From Bacteroidales bacterium UBA5072 (lineage in GTDB: Bacteria; Bacteroidota; Bacteroidia; Bacteroidales; UBA10428), in contig DIAS01000141.1 of the NCBI GenBank assembly GCA_002415855.1, forward strand, positions 1 through 27,405: a DNA stretch of 27,405 nucleotides, written 5' to 3'. Position 1 is the first letter of the stretch, and every line of letters begins with the position of its first letter. This document shows positions 9,352-17,031 of the stretch, piece by piece. A program made the translations under genes and the position numbers. Below the pieces are notes generated by a model that was given only the letters and a program-made list of their open reading frames with translations, was not told where the DNA came from and did no database searches.

Positions 9352-10746
9352 ATGACCGGCAGGCAACAAAAATCGGTAAGAGGACCCGTTACACTTGACA
9401 GGATTCATTCTTCGGGACGATGTATTGCCAGCTTTGAAAACAAGCAGGTATACCTCGACTTTGGAATTCCGGGTGAAACTGTTACCTATGCCCTGGAAAG
9501 AAGAAAACAGGGATTCAGGTCCGGTCAGGTAATTGAGCACATCAGCACGTCACCCCACCGGGTGGATCCCTTCTGTATACATTACTGGCAATGCGGTGGC
9601 TGTCCCTGGCAGCACATCGATTATCCTTTTCAACTCGAGCTGAAGCACAGGATCCTTAATAGTGCCCTGGAGAAATATGAGATCGATACGCCCAAGGTTC
9701 CTCCTGTCATTCCTTCCCAGGAGCTCCATTATTACAGGAACCGGCTTGAATATACCTTCTCCGCCAACTCGCCGAAGGAAAATCATTCCCCTGAGGCGGC
9801 ATCCGGATCCGTCCTTGGCTTTCACCGTTACGGAGAACCAGGGAAGATCATTGATATCCGTGAATGTTTTCTGCAGTCGGAACCCTCCAGAACCATTTGC
9901 GACTTTGTTAAGTCTTTTGCCATAGCGCAGGGGTTTGAATTCTATGATCATGAACAGAAGACCGGCTTCCTGCGAAGCCTGTCCATTCGAAATGCCCGGT
10001 CAGGAAAGACTATGGTAGTGGTGGGCATGGCACAGGACCAGCCGGTTGAAAGAGAGATCCTGCTAAAACGGATGCTGGAAGAATTCCCTTCCATTGTATC
10101 CTTGTCCTGGACAATTCATCTTTCACACGCACATGGTCAGCTGCAGGGCGATATCATCCCGTTTGGAGGCACTAAACCGTATCTCTTTCTGATGCTTGCA
10201 GGAAACATGTACAGGGTGCATGCCTCATCGTTCTTTCAACCTAATACACGACAGGCGGAACAGATCTTTCTTACTGCGCGCGAGTGGGCCGGCTTGCAGG
10301 GAAAAGAAAAGGTCTATGATCTGTATACCGGTGCAGGTGCCATTGCACTAACCCTGGCTTCACAGGCGGGCCACATCACCGGGATTGAAGGATCTCCCCT
10401 GGCTGTTGAGGATGCCAGGGAGAATGCTGTATTAAACGGATTTGACAATGTCGAATTTCTGACAGGTGACGTTCTGGAAACCTTCAAACCGGAGTTTTTA
10501 CAGGAACATGGCAGACCTGACCTGGTTATACTGGACCCACCACGCTCAGGAACACTCATTGAAATAAAAAAAACCATCATTGCTTCCGGAGCTGAAAAGG
10601 TGCTGTACCTGAGCTGCAATCCGGTATCCCTGGCCTTCGACCTGAAACAGCTGACAACAGCATACAGGGTAGTACGCATTCAACCGTATGATATGCTCCC
10701 CCATACACCTCATCTTGAAACCTTAGTTTTGCTTCAACGTAAATAA
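9352..10746 (+). CDS. rlmD: 23S rRNA (uracil-C5)-methyltransferase, RlmD/RumA type
   Basis: 464 residues from the ATG at 9352. An in-frame TTG at 9319 would add 11 residues, but the ATG has purine-rich sequence before it and gives the usual N-terminus. A TRAM-like RNA-binding domain comes first (GPVTLDRIHSSGRCIA, IPGETV). A 4Fe-4S cluster motif follows, with C-x5-CGGC in CIHYWQCGGCPW and a later Cys in DIRECF. The Rossmann SAM-binding motif is YDLYTGAGAIALTLA, then LDPPRSG. The catalytic nucleophile is Cys422 (LSCNP), and the C-terminal base motif is HTPHLETLVLL. These are the complete RumA/TrmA-family signatures. The family transfers methyl from SAM to C5 of a 23S rRNA uridine, U1939 in E. 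coli RlmD. RlmC or RlmCD specificity cannot be excluded from sequence alone. It is probably monocistronic. Confidence 0.9.
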   Translation: MTGRQQKSVRGPVTLDRIHSSGRCIASFENKQVYLDFGIPGETVTYALERRKQGFRSGQVIEHISTSPHRVDPFCIHYWQCGGCPWQHIDYPFQLELKHRILNSALEKYEIDTPKVPPVIPSQELHYYRNRLEYTFSANSPKENHSPEAASGSVLGFHRYGEPGKIIDIRECFLQSEPSRTICDFVKSFAIAQGFEFYDHEQKTGFLRSLSIRNARSGKTMVVVGMAQDQPVEREILLKRMLEEFPSIVSLSWTIHLSHAHGQLQGDIIPFGGTKPYLFLMLAGNMYRVHASSFFQPNTRQAEQIFLTAREWAGLQGKEKVYDLYTGAGAIALTLASQAGHITGIEGSPLAVEDARENAVLNGFDNVEFLTGDVLETFKPEFLQEHGRPDLVILDPPRSGTLIEIKKTIIASGAEKVLYLSCNPVSLAFDLKQLTTAYRVVRIQPYDMLPHTPHLETLVLLQRK

Positions 10747-10799
10747 ATAGTTCTTAGTTAAATATTTTGTAAATTAGGAATCTTACAGAAACTAAATCC

Positions 10800-12467
10800 A
10801 TGGAAAAAATCCATGCCCGCCTGGTATATGATGAAATCAAAAATCCGATTCTAGATTCAGTTAATCTTGTCACTTTGGTTTTGGGTACTCCGGCATTAAT
10901 AATTACTTATATAAATAATCTTTCAATAGGCCATATTCCCTATATAAGCGCTTTTGGTCTTCTTGTAATAGCAGTCCTTGTAATCTTTCGCAAAACGATA
11001 AACTATCAGATCAAAGGATGGAGCCTGATAGTTCTGGGCTATATGATAGGAACTACGGCCTTGTGGAACGAAGGAATCATGAGCGACGGATTGCTTTATT
11101 ATATTTTTATCGGAATAATAGCTACTCTGCTGATCAATATCAGATCGGGTCTTATCATCATGGTGATATCAATCCTATCATTCTCAGCAATTGCAGTCGC
11201 AGTTTCGAAAGGCTGGCACGTGTTTGATTTTGATATCCAGAAGTACTTCTATTCATCAGAAACCTGGCTGGCCTATATACTCACAGCCATGTTGTTTCTC
11301 AGCGTTGCACTGTATATTTATGGTCGGCTTGAATCCTATCTGGTGAGAAACATCAGCGAACTTACCGCACAGTCGAAGAAACTGGCCCATTCAAAAACCC
11401 GGTTGGAGCAGGAAGTAATTGAACGGAAACTGACAGAAGAGCAGCTGAAACAAAGCGAGAATAAATTTAAAAAGGTTTTCAACAGTATTGGGGATGGGAT
11501 CTTATTGCTAAGGCCTGACCACACCGTCCACAATGTTAATGAAAGCTTTCTGCGGATGACCGGTTTACCCGTAAATTCGGTGATAAATAAACCTTTGGAG
11601 TCTTTCTTCAACGATCCATACCGTATAAATTTGTTATTAAAGCCCGACAAAGTTGCCAGCTCACTTTTTAATCTCAGCGAACACTGGCTAAAAATTCACG
11701 GTGGCAATGAAACCATTCCGGTTGAAATCAGGATCCTTCCCATCAAACGTGAAGAGGAAATCAGCAAAATTGCCATCATCAAGGACATATCAAGCAGCAA
11801 GGAAACTGAAATTAAAATTATGCACGCTGTAATCAATAGCGAAGAAGAGGAACGCAAGCGGATAGCGCAGGATTTACACGACAGCATTGGCCCTTATCTT
11901 TCAGCTGCCAAACTTTATGTCAACTCCTCTGCGCTAAAGGGAAACGATATCAGGGGAGGTGAAATCAGAAAAGAACTGAGTGATTTGTTACATCTTGCCA
12001 TAAACTCAGTGCGGGAAATATCCGGAAACCTCGGATCGCATGTTTTACGTTCGGCAGGACTCCATGCATCATTGCATAAATTCATTGAGCAGATCAATGT
12101 CACCTGCAGTATTGCTTTTAATTTACAAATACCGGTTACCAGTCCTTTTGTACAAAATGTCGAAATTACATTATACAGGATACTGGTTGAGCTGATCAAT
12201 AACTCTGTGAAATATTCTTCCGCCAGTGAGATTATGATAAAACAAAGTGAAACTGACCGTACAGTGCTGATTGAGTACATTGAGAACGGTGTGGGTTTTG
12301 ATGTTGCTGAAGCCCTCGATCGCCATAAAGGCATGGGATTGTACAACATCCACAACCGGATCAGTTCTTTGGGTGGTCTTGTGGAGTATAATTCTTCGCC
12401 CGGAAACGGCGTATCGGTGAGAATTACTTTTAATAAGGATCAAACCTTTAAGCAATCCAACAAGTAA
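10800..12467 (+). CDS. Orphan membrane PAS/HisKA_3 sensor histidine kinase (NarL-partner type)
   Basis: 555 residues from the ATG at 10800. About six membrane helices lie at roughly 22-40, 46-65, 72-92, 97-115, 116-138 and 155-175, with very short loops. A coiled coil at about 178-220 follows, then a PAS domain at about 217-340 (FKKVFNSIGDGILLLRPDHTV). The HisKA_3 dimerisation box is EEEERKRIAQDLHDSIGPYL with phosphoacceptor His360. The HATPase_c domain has an N box ELINNSVKYS and a G2 box KGMGLYNIHNRI. The G1 box reads ENGVGFD, with Glu495 where Asp is usual. HisKA_3 kinases normally phosphorylate NarL/LuxR-type response regulators, but none is encoded next to it. The next gene region is the his operon, which has its own promoter. 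The signal is unknown; the integral-membrane N-terminus suggests sensing within the membrane. Confidence 0.88.
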   Translation: MEKIHARLVYDEIKNPILDSVNLVTLVLGTPALIITYINNLSIGHIPYISAFGLLVIAVLVIFRKTINYQIKGWSLIVLGYMIGTTALWNEGIMSDGLLYYIFIGIIATLLINIRSGLIIMVISILSFSAIAVAVSKGWHVFDFDIQKYFYSSETWLAYILTAMLFLSVALYIYGRLESYLVRNISELTAQSKKLAHSKTRLEQEVIERKLTEEQLKQSENKFKKVFNSIGDGILLLRPDHTVHNVNESFLRMTGLPVNSVINKPLESFFNDPYRINLLLKPDKVASSLFNLSEHWLKIHGGNETIPVEIRILPIKREEEISKIAIIKDISSSKETEIKIMHAVINSEEEERKRIAQDLHDSIGPYLSAAKLYVNSSALKGNDIRGGEIRKELSDLLHLAINSVREISGNLGSHVLRSAGLHASLHKFIEQINVTCSIAFNLQIPVTSPFVQNVEITLYRILVELINNSVKYSSASEIMIKQSETDRTVLIEYIENGVGFDVAEALDRHKGMGLYNIHNRISSLGGLVEYNSSPGNGVSVRITFNKDQTFKQSNK

Positions 12468-12484
12468 AAGCCACACACCATTTC

Positions 12485-12515
12485 TTGCATTTTAAATTTT
12501 TATGTTGTATATTTG
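12485..12515 (+). promoter_or_regulatory. his operon promoter (Bacteroidota -33/-7)
   Basis: TTG at 12485-12487 and TATATTTG at 12508-12515 are separated by 20 nt. The -7 box matches the TAnnTTTG consensus of the Bacteroidota housekeeping sigma factor exactly. Transcription should start near 12520-12523, only about 11-14 nt before the leader-peptide ATG. It lies 18 bp past the stop of the upstream kinase gene. Confidence 0.8.
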
Positions 12516-12533
12516 CAATCGAATATCATAATT

Positions 12534-12578
12534 ATGAAAAATCATCGGATACATCATCTCCACCATCATCAGCCGTAA
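12534..12578 (+). CDS. hisL: his operon leader peptide (6 His in 14 codons)
   Basis: The short ORF ATG...TAA reads MKNHRIHHLHHHQP. Histidine codons are at positions 4, 7, 8, 10, 11 and 12, far above chance. It sits between a strong promoter and an intrinsic terminator, 101 bp before hisG, which is the layout of classical his leader peptides. Its translation would report the supply of charged tRNA-His. There is no Shine-Dalgarno sequence, as usual in this phylum, and the predicted 5' untranslated part is very short. Confidence 0.85.
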   Translation: MKNHRIHHLHHHQP

Positions 12579-12649
12579 AACGGAAAGTGGCAGGATGTAC
12601 CGCATGGAAGATAATTTCAGGGTTTGCATTACTGCAAACCTTTTTTTTT
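12552..12649 (+). promoter_or_regulatory. Histidine attenuator: 1:2, 2:3 and 3:4 alternative RNA pairings
   Basis: Segment 1:2 pairs CATC (12552-12555) and CCAC (12560-12563), inside the His codon run, with GATG (12594-12597) and GTGG (12587-12590). Segment 2:3, the antiterminator, pairs 12590-12601 with 12621-12635. GCAG/CTGC comes first, then GATGTA against TGCATT with G-U pairs and a bulged A at 12631, then CC/GG after a two-base bulge. Segment 3:4 is the terminator, GGTTTGCA (12621-12628), loop TTAC, TGCAAACC (12633-12640), then nine T. A ribosome stalled on His codons would mask segment 1 and favour 2:3, giving read-through. One that finishes at the stop (12576-12578) would cover part of segment 2 and favour termination. 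Pairings were found by eye. Confidence 0.75.
12621..12649 (+). terminator. Intrinsic terminator of the his leader
   Basis: A perfect 8-bp stem (GGTTTGCA/TGCAAACC) with the 4-nt loop TTAC is followed at once by nine T residues (12641-12649). The stem can be extended by weak pairs into the T tract. It lies 30 bp before hisG, so it acts in the leader and not at an operon end. Confidence 0.88.
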
Positions 12650-12679
12650 ACATTTTGTTTGCTAAATTGTTGTACTAAA

Positions 12680-13540
12680 ATGGAAAAATTAAAGATCGCC
12701 ATTCAAAAAGAAGGCAGGTTAAGTGAGAAGTCCCTCGAACTGATCCAGGAATCAGGAATCCGCCATAACCAGGACAGCAGAAGGAAGCTGATCTCCATCG
12801 GGGAGAACTTCCCGGTGGAAATCCTTTATCTGCGCGATGATGATATTCCCCAGTATGTGGCAGATGCCGTGGCCGATATCGGCATTGTGGGTGAAAATGA
12901 AGTGTTGGAAAAGAACCGCAATGTCGAGATCGTTGAAAGGCTGGGATTTGCCAGATGCCGGCTGTCGCTTGCCATACCACAATCACATGAATATACCGGA
13001 CCAGCCTATTTCAATGGCCGGCGCATAGCCACATCGTACCCGAATATCCTGGGCAGGTACCTGAAAAACAATCACCTGAGTGCCGAGATCCATGAGATCA
13101 GCGGTTCAGTGGAGATTGCACCTGGTATAGGTTTGGCGGATGCAATTTTTGACATCGTGAGTACCGGCAGTACGCTCATCAGCAATCGGCTCAAAGAGGT
13201 TGAGGTAGTGGCGAAATCTGAGGCTGTTGTCATTGCGTCACCCAATACCAGCGAAGTCAAGAAAAAGATACTGCAGGACCTGTTATTCCGGTTTCAGGCT
13301 GTCAGAAAATCAAAAAATAACAAATACATCCTGCTGAATGCGCCCAATGATAACCTCGACAAAATAGTGAAACTTCTTCCGGGGATGAAAAGCCCTACGG
13401 TGTTGCCCTTGTATGAGAAAGGCTGGAGCTCGGTGCACTCCGTAGTGAATGAAAATGAATTCTGGGATATTATCGGAAAACTTAAGGAATTAGGTGCCCA
13501 GGGGATCCTGGTCATTCCCATAGAAAAAATGATAGTTTAA
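12680..13540 (+). CDS. hisG: ATP phosphoribosyltransferase, long form (HisG)
   Basis: 286 residues. It catalyses the first step of histidine synthesis, ATP plus PRPP to phosphoribosyl-ATP. The start is the ATG at 12680 (MEKLKIAIQKEGRLSEKS). The reading frame stays open further upstream to a TTG, but that would run through the promoter, leader peptide and terminator, so it is rejected. The PRPP-binding motif GLADAIFDIVSTGSTL and the IGIVGENEV segment are present. The length and a C-terminal ACT-like HisG_C domain (about 215-286) mark the long, homohexameric form, which is feedback-inhibited by histidine and needs no HisZ. It is first in the operon, directly behind the attenuator. Confidence 0.96.
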   Translation: MEKLKIAIQKEGRLSEKSLELIQESGIRHNQDSRRKLISIGENFPVEILYLRDDDIPQYVADAVADIGIVGENEVLEKNRNVEIVERLGFARCRLSLAIPQSHEYTGPAYFNGRRIATSYPNILGRYLKNNHLSAEIHEISGSVEIAPGIGLADAIFDIVSTGSTLISNRLKEVEVVAKSEAVVIASPNTSEVKKKILQDLLFRFQAVRKSKNNKYILLNAPNDNLDKIVKLLPGMKSPTVLPLYEKGWSSVHSVVNENEFWDIIGKLKELGAQGILVIPIEKMIV

Positions 13541-13551
13541 AAACGACCCTG

Positions 13552-14826
13552 ATGAAGATAATCCGGTATCCTGAAAAATCTGATTGGAATGCCTTGCTGA
13601 AGAGGCCGGTCCTTGACAACCGGGATGTGGACAAACAGGTGATGCCCATCTTGGAAGATGTCCGGCAGAGAGGCGATCAAGCGCTTATCGAGTACACCAG
13701 GAAGTTTGATAAAGCAGAAGTGACAAGCCTGCTTGTTTCTGAAGAAGAAATCGGGGCAGCAGGTGGATCCCTGGATGACGAGCTGAAGAACGCCATTGAT
13801 ACCGCGGTCTCCAATATTGAAGCTTTTCACTGGATCCAGCAGGTCAAACCTGAAAGGATCCTTACCACCGCAGGGGTTGAATGCTGGCAGAAGGCAGTGG
13901 CTATTCAGAAAGTTGGCTTATATGTTCCGGGAGGTTCTGCCCCGTTGTTTTCAACCGTGCTCATGCTTGCCATACCTGCCAGGATTGCAGGATGCTCGGA
14001 AATTGTACTTTGTTCACCACCCACTCCCCTGGGAAAAATACATCCTGCCATATTATACGCAGCTAAGATTACCGGGGTGACCAGGGTTTTCAGGATAGGA
14101 GGTGCGCAGGCGATTGCCGCTATGGCATATGGCACCAATACTGTACCCAGGGTATACAAAATTTTCGGACCGGGAAATCAATATGTGACTGCAGCAAAAC
14201 AGCTTTTATCACGCAGTGATGTCGCCATTGATATACCTGCAGGGCCTTCCGAACTTGCCGTGATTGCCGATGATTCTGCCAATCCTGCATTTGTTGCATC
14301 AGACCTGCTGTCGCAGGCCGAACACGGTGCCGACAGCCAGGTCATTCTCATTACCACGAGTGAAAAAATGGCCGTAAGTGCTCTAGGCGAGGTTGAAAAG
14401 CAGGTGCAGGCTCTTCCGCGGAGAAATATTGCTGAACTGGCATTAAGCAACAGTAAAATACTGATTATGAAAAATATGGACGATGTCATCCACCTGGTTA
14501 ATGAATATGCTCCCGAACACCTGATACTCGCCTCGGATAATGCAGAAAAACTGGCTGAGAGGATTATCAATGCCGGTTCGGTATTTATTGGACACTATTC
14601 ACCTGAAAGCGCCGGAGATTATGCATCGGGGACAAACCATACCCTTCCGACCAACGGGTATGCCAAAGCTTACAATGGCGTTAACCTGGATAACTTCGTC
14701 AAAAAGATCACCTTTCAGCAGATTTCCCGTGAAGGATTGGAAAACATTGGACCTGCGATTATGAAAATGGCCGAGACCGAGGCGCTTTTCGCACACAGGA
14801 ATGCCGTATCCATACGATTGAAATAA
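13552..14826 (+). CDS. hisD: Histidinol dehydrogenase (HisD)
   Basis: 424 residues, starting 11 bp after hisG. It carries out the last two oxidations, histidinol to histidinal to histidine, with two NAD+. The visible signatures are VGLYVPGG, GGAQAIAAMAYGT, KIFGPGNQYV, IDIPAGPSE, SQAEHGADSQ (zinc ligands), YAPEHL with the catalytic Glu322/His323 pair, and GDYASGTNHTLPT. Length is normal for the family and no motif is missing. It is co-transcribed with hisG and hisC. Confidence 0.97.
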   Translation: MKIIRYPEKSDWNALLKRPVLDNRDVDKQVMPILEDVRQRGDQALIEYTRKFDKAEVTSLLVSEEEIGAAGGSLDDELKNAIDTAVSNIEAFHWIQQVKPERILTTAGVECWQKAVAIQKVGLYVPGGSAPLFSTVLMLAIPARIAGCSEIVLCSPPTPLGKIHPAILYAAKITGVTRVFRIGGAQAIAAMAYGTNTVPRVYKIFGPGNQYVTAAKQLLSRSDVAIDIPAGPSELAVIADDSANPAFVASDLLSQAEHGADSQVILITTSEKMAVSALGEVEKQVQALPRRNIAELALSNSKILIMKNMDDVIHLVNEYAPEHLILASDNAEKLAERIINAGSVFIGHYSPESAGDYASGTNHTLPTNGYAKAYNGVNLDNFVKKITFQQISREGLENIGPAIMKMAETEALFAHRNAVSIRLK

Positions 14827-14842
14827 CCCGAATACTCTTATC

Positions 14843-15907
14843 ATGTTTGATATCAACGCTCTCGTCAGAAAAAACATCCGGTCCCTGGTACCCTACTCCT
14901 CCGCTCGAGACGAATACAAGGGCGGGGAGGCCATTTTTCTCGATGCCAATGAAAACCCATTCAACGCACCCCTGAACCGTTATCCCGATCCCCGGCAGGT
15001 AACGCTGAAAGAAAAGATCTCGGCGATTAAAAAAGTGCCTCCGGCAGGAATCTTTCTGGGAAACGGAAGCGATGAGGCCATCGACCTGCTGATCAGGGCA
15101 TTCTGCGAACCGGGAACCGATAACATCATCAGCATCAAACCCACTTACGGCATGTACAGGGTTTGTGCCGATATCAACCAGGTAGAATGCAGGGAAGCAT
15201 TGCTGACGCAGGAATTCCAGCTTGATATTCCTGCCCTTCTTAACCTTGCCGATGAACGCAGTAAACTGTTGTTTCTTTGTTCACCCAATAATCCGACTTC
15301 CAATTGTCTGAACCGGGAAGACCTTTTGCTGCTCATGAAAAGTTTTCCAGGTCTGGTGATCCTTGATGAAGCCTATATTGACTTTTCTGCTTCGGATTCG
15401 CTGATAACCCAACTGCAGAACTTTTCCAACCTTGTGATCCTGCAGACTTTCAGCAAAGCTTGGGGAATGGCAGGTATCCGACTGGGTATGGCATTTGCAT
15501 CGCCCGAAATCATTACCATCCTGAATCACATCAAGTATCCTTATAACGTTAACATTCTTACCCAGCGCACAGCGCTTGAGCATCTCCGTGACACCACGGT
15601 CAAGGACAGCTGGATACGCATGATACTTGAACAACGGGAATGGCTGCGGACAGCATTGATGAATTTTACTTTTGTCCGGGACATCCTTCCCAGTGATGCC
15701 AATTTCCTGATGGTAAAATTCGATCATTCCGGTGAAGTCCTGGCCTTCCTCACTGCGAGAAAGATTATTGTGCGTGACAAATCAAAGGTTCCCTTGTGTG
15801 AAGGCTGCCTGAGGATAACCATCGGAAGCCCGGAGGAGAATAAACTGCTTATCGGCACTTTGCAGGAATATTCCCGTCAAAGATCCAGCGTTATTAATAA
15901 ATTCTGA
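14843..15907 (+). CDS. hisC: Histidinol-phosphate aminotransferase (HisC)
   Basis: 354 residues, a fold-type I PLP enzyme that transaminates imidazole-acetol phosphate with glutamate. ANENPF near the N-terminus, GNGSDEAIDLLIR, the CSPNNPTSN motif and DEAYIDF are all typical. The PLP Schiff-base lysine is Lys205 in TFSKAWGMAGIRLG. It starts 16 bp after the hisD stop and its own stop is 5 bp before hisB. Substrate assignment rests on both these motifs and the operon position. Confidence 0.95.
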   Translation: MFDINALVRKNIRSLVPYSSARDEYKGGEAIFLDANENPFNAPLNRYPDPRQVTLKEKISAIKKVPPAGIFLGNGSDEAIDLLIRAFCEPGTDNIISIKPTYGMYRVCADINQVECREALLTQEFQLDIPALLNLADERSKLLFLCSPNNPTSNCLNREDLLLLMKSFPGLVILDEAYIDFSASDSLITQLQNFSNLVILQTFSKAWGMAGIRLGMAFASPEIITILNHIKYPYNVNILTQRTALEHLRDTTVKDSWIRMILEQREWLRTALMNFTFVRDILPSDANFLMVKFDHSGEVLAFLTARKIIVRDKSKVPLCEGCLRITIGSPEENKLLIGTLQEYSRQRSSVINKF

Positions 15908-15912
15908 AAGCT

Positions 15913-17031
15913 ATGAAAAAAGCCCTGTTCATAGATCGAGATGGTACACTGATCGTAGAACCAAAAGATGATTTTCAGATAGATTCCCTGGATAAGCTTG
16001 AGTTTATTCCAGGAGTATTCCGGAACCTTTTCCGGATCAGAAAAAATCTTGATTTTGAACTGGTAATTGTTTCCAACCAGGATGGCCTCGGCACTCCGGC
16101 TTATCCCGAAAACGCCTTTGTCACTGTTCAGAAAAAAATGTTGAAATTCTTTGAAAATGAAGGAATTACTTTTGATAATATTCTGATCGACCGATCGCTA
16201 CCCGGAGACAACGCTCCAACCCGCAAACCGGGAACAGGTATGCTATCCGGTTATTTACAGGGTGATTATGACCTGCAGAATTCCTTTGTAATAGGTGACC
16301 GGCAGACCGATGTGGACCTGGCTCACAACCTGGGATGCGGGGCAATTCTTTTCCTGCCGGGACTTCCGGAGAACGACACCCGGATGAATGATGGTCAGAA
16401 TTATTGGATTGCCGGCAGTTGGGATGAAATTTACGAGCTGGTTGCCCAGGGAAAACGTTCCTCCAGGGTGGAAAGAAAAACAGCAGAAACCCATATAACG
16501 GTTGAATTGGAAATTGATGGAAGCGGTAAATACGAAGTTTCTACCGGAATAGGTTTCTTTGATCACATGATCAGCCAGCTCGCACGGCACTCGGGATGCG
16601 ACCTTATGGTCAAGGTCGAAGGCGATCTGGAAGTAGATGAACATCATACCATTGAGGATACGGGATTGGCTATTGGAGAGGCTTTCTTCATGGCACTTGG
16701 CAACAAGCGCGGCATGGAAAGATATGGTTATGCATTACCCATGGACGATTGCATGGCCCAGGTGCTGATTGATTTCGGGGGAAGACCATGGCTGATCTGG
16801 GATGCTGAATTCCACCGTGAGAAAATCGGTGAAATGCCTACTGAAATGTTCCTGCACTTTTTTAAGTCTTTTTCCGATGCAGCACATTGCAACCTGAATA
16901 TCAAGGCTGAAGGATCAAACGAACACCACAAGATCGAAGCCATATTCAAAGCCCTGGCCAGGGCCATCAAGATGGCAGTGCGCCGGGACGTTTTCGATGC
17001 AAATTTGCCAACAACGAAAGGAGTTCTATAA
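15913..17031 (+). CDS. hisB: Bifunctional histidinol-phosphatase / imidazoleglycerol-phosphate dehydratase (HisB)
   Basis: 372 residues. The N-terminal HAD phosphatase (about 1-165) has the nucleophile motif FIDRDGT (Asp8, Asp10), then VSNQDG and VIGDRQTDVDLA. The C-terminal dehydratase (about 180-372) has GFFDHMISQLARHSG, DEHHTIEDT and EHHKIEAIFKALARA, the metal-binding His clusters. It therefore supplies two steps of the pathway. At the position where E. coli HisB has four zinc ligands (C, H, C, C before RKP), this protein has LIDRSLPGDNAPTRKP, with none of them. From memory, Bacteroides HisB looks the same here, so this is probably a lineage trait. The stop overlaps the purU start by one base. 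Confidence 0.96.
   Translation: MKKALFIDRDGTLIVEPKDDFQIDSLDKLEFIPGVFRNLFRIRKNLDFELVIVSNQDGLGTPAYPENAFVTVQKKMLKFFENEGITFDNILIDRSLPGDNAPTRKPGTGMLSGYLQGDYDLQNSFVIGDRQTDVDLAHNLGCGAILFLPGLPENDTRMNDGQNYWIAGSWDEIYELVAQGKRSSRVERKTAETHITVELEIDGSGKYEVSTGIGFFDHMISQLARHSGCDLMVKVEGDLEVDEHHTIEDTGLAIGEAFFMALGNKRGMERYGYALPMDDCMAQVLIDFGGRPWLIWDAEFHREKIGEMPTEMFLHFFKSFSDAAHCNLNIKAEGSNEHHKIEAIFKALARAIKMAVRRDVFDANLPTTKGVL

Noticed and set aside
10747..10799. TATTTTG at 10763-10769 as a promoter for the orphan kinase
   Set aside because: One base short of TAnnTTTG and without a -33 TTG at the right distance; too weak to call.
12485..12679. N-terminal extension of HisG from a TTG at 12485 (65 extra residues)
   Set aside because: The TTG is the -33 promoter element, and the extension would run through the leader peptide, the attenuator and the T9 tract. 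HisG homology begins at the ATG at 12680.
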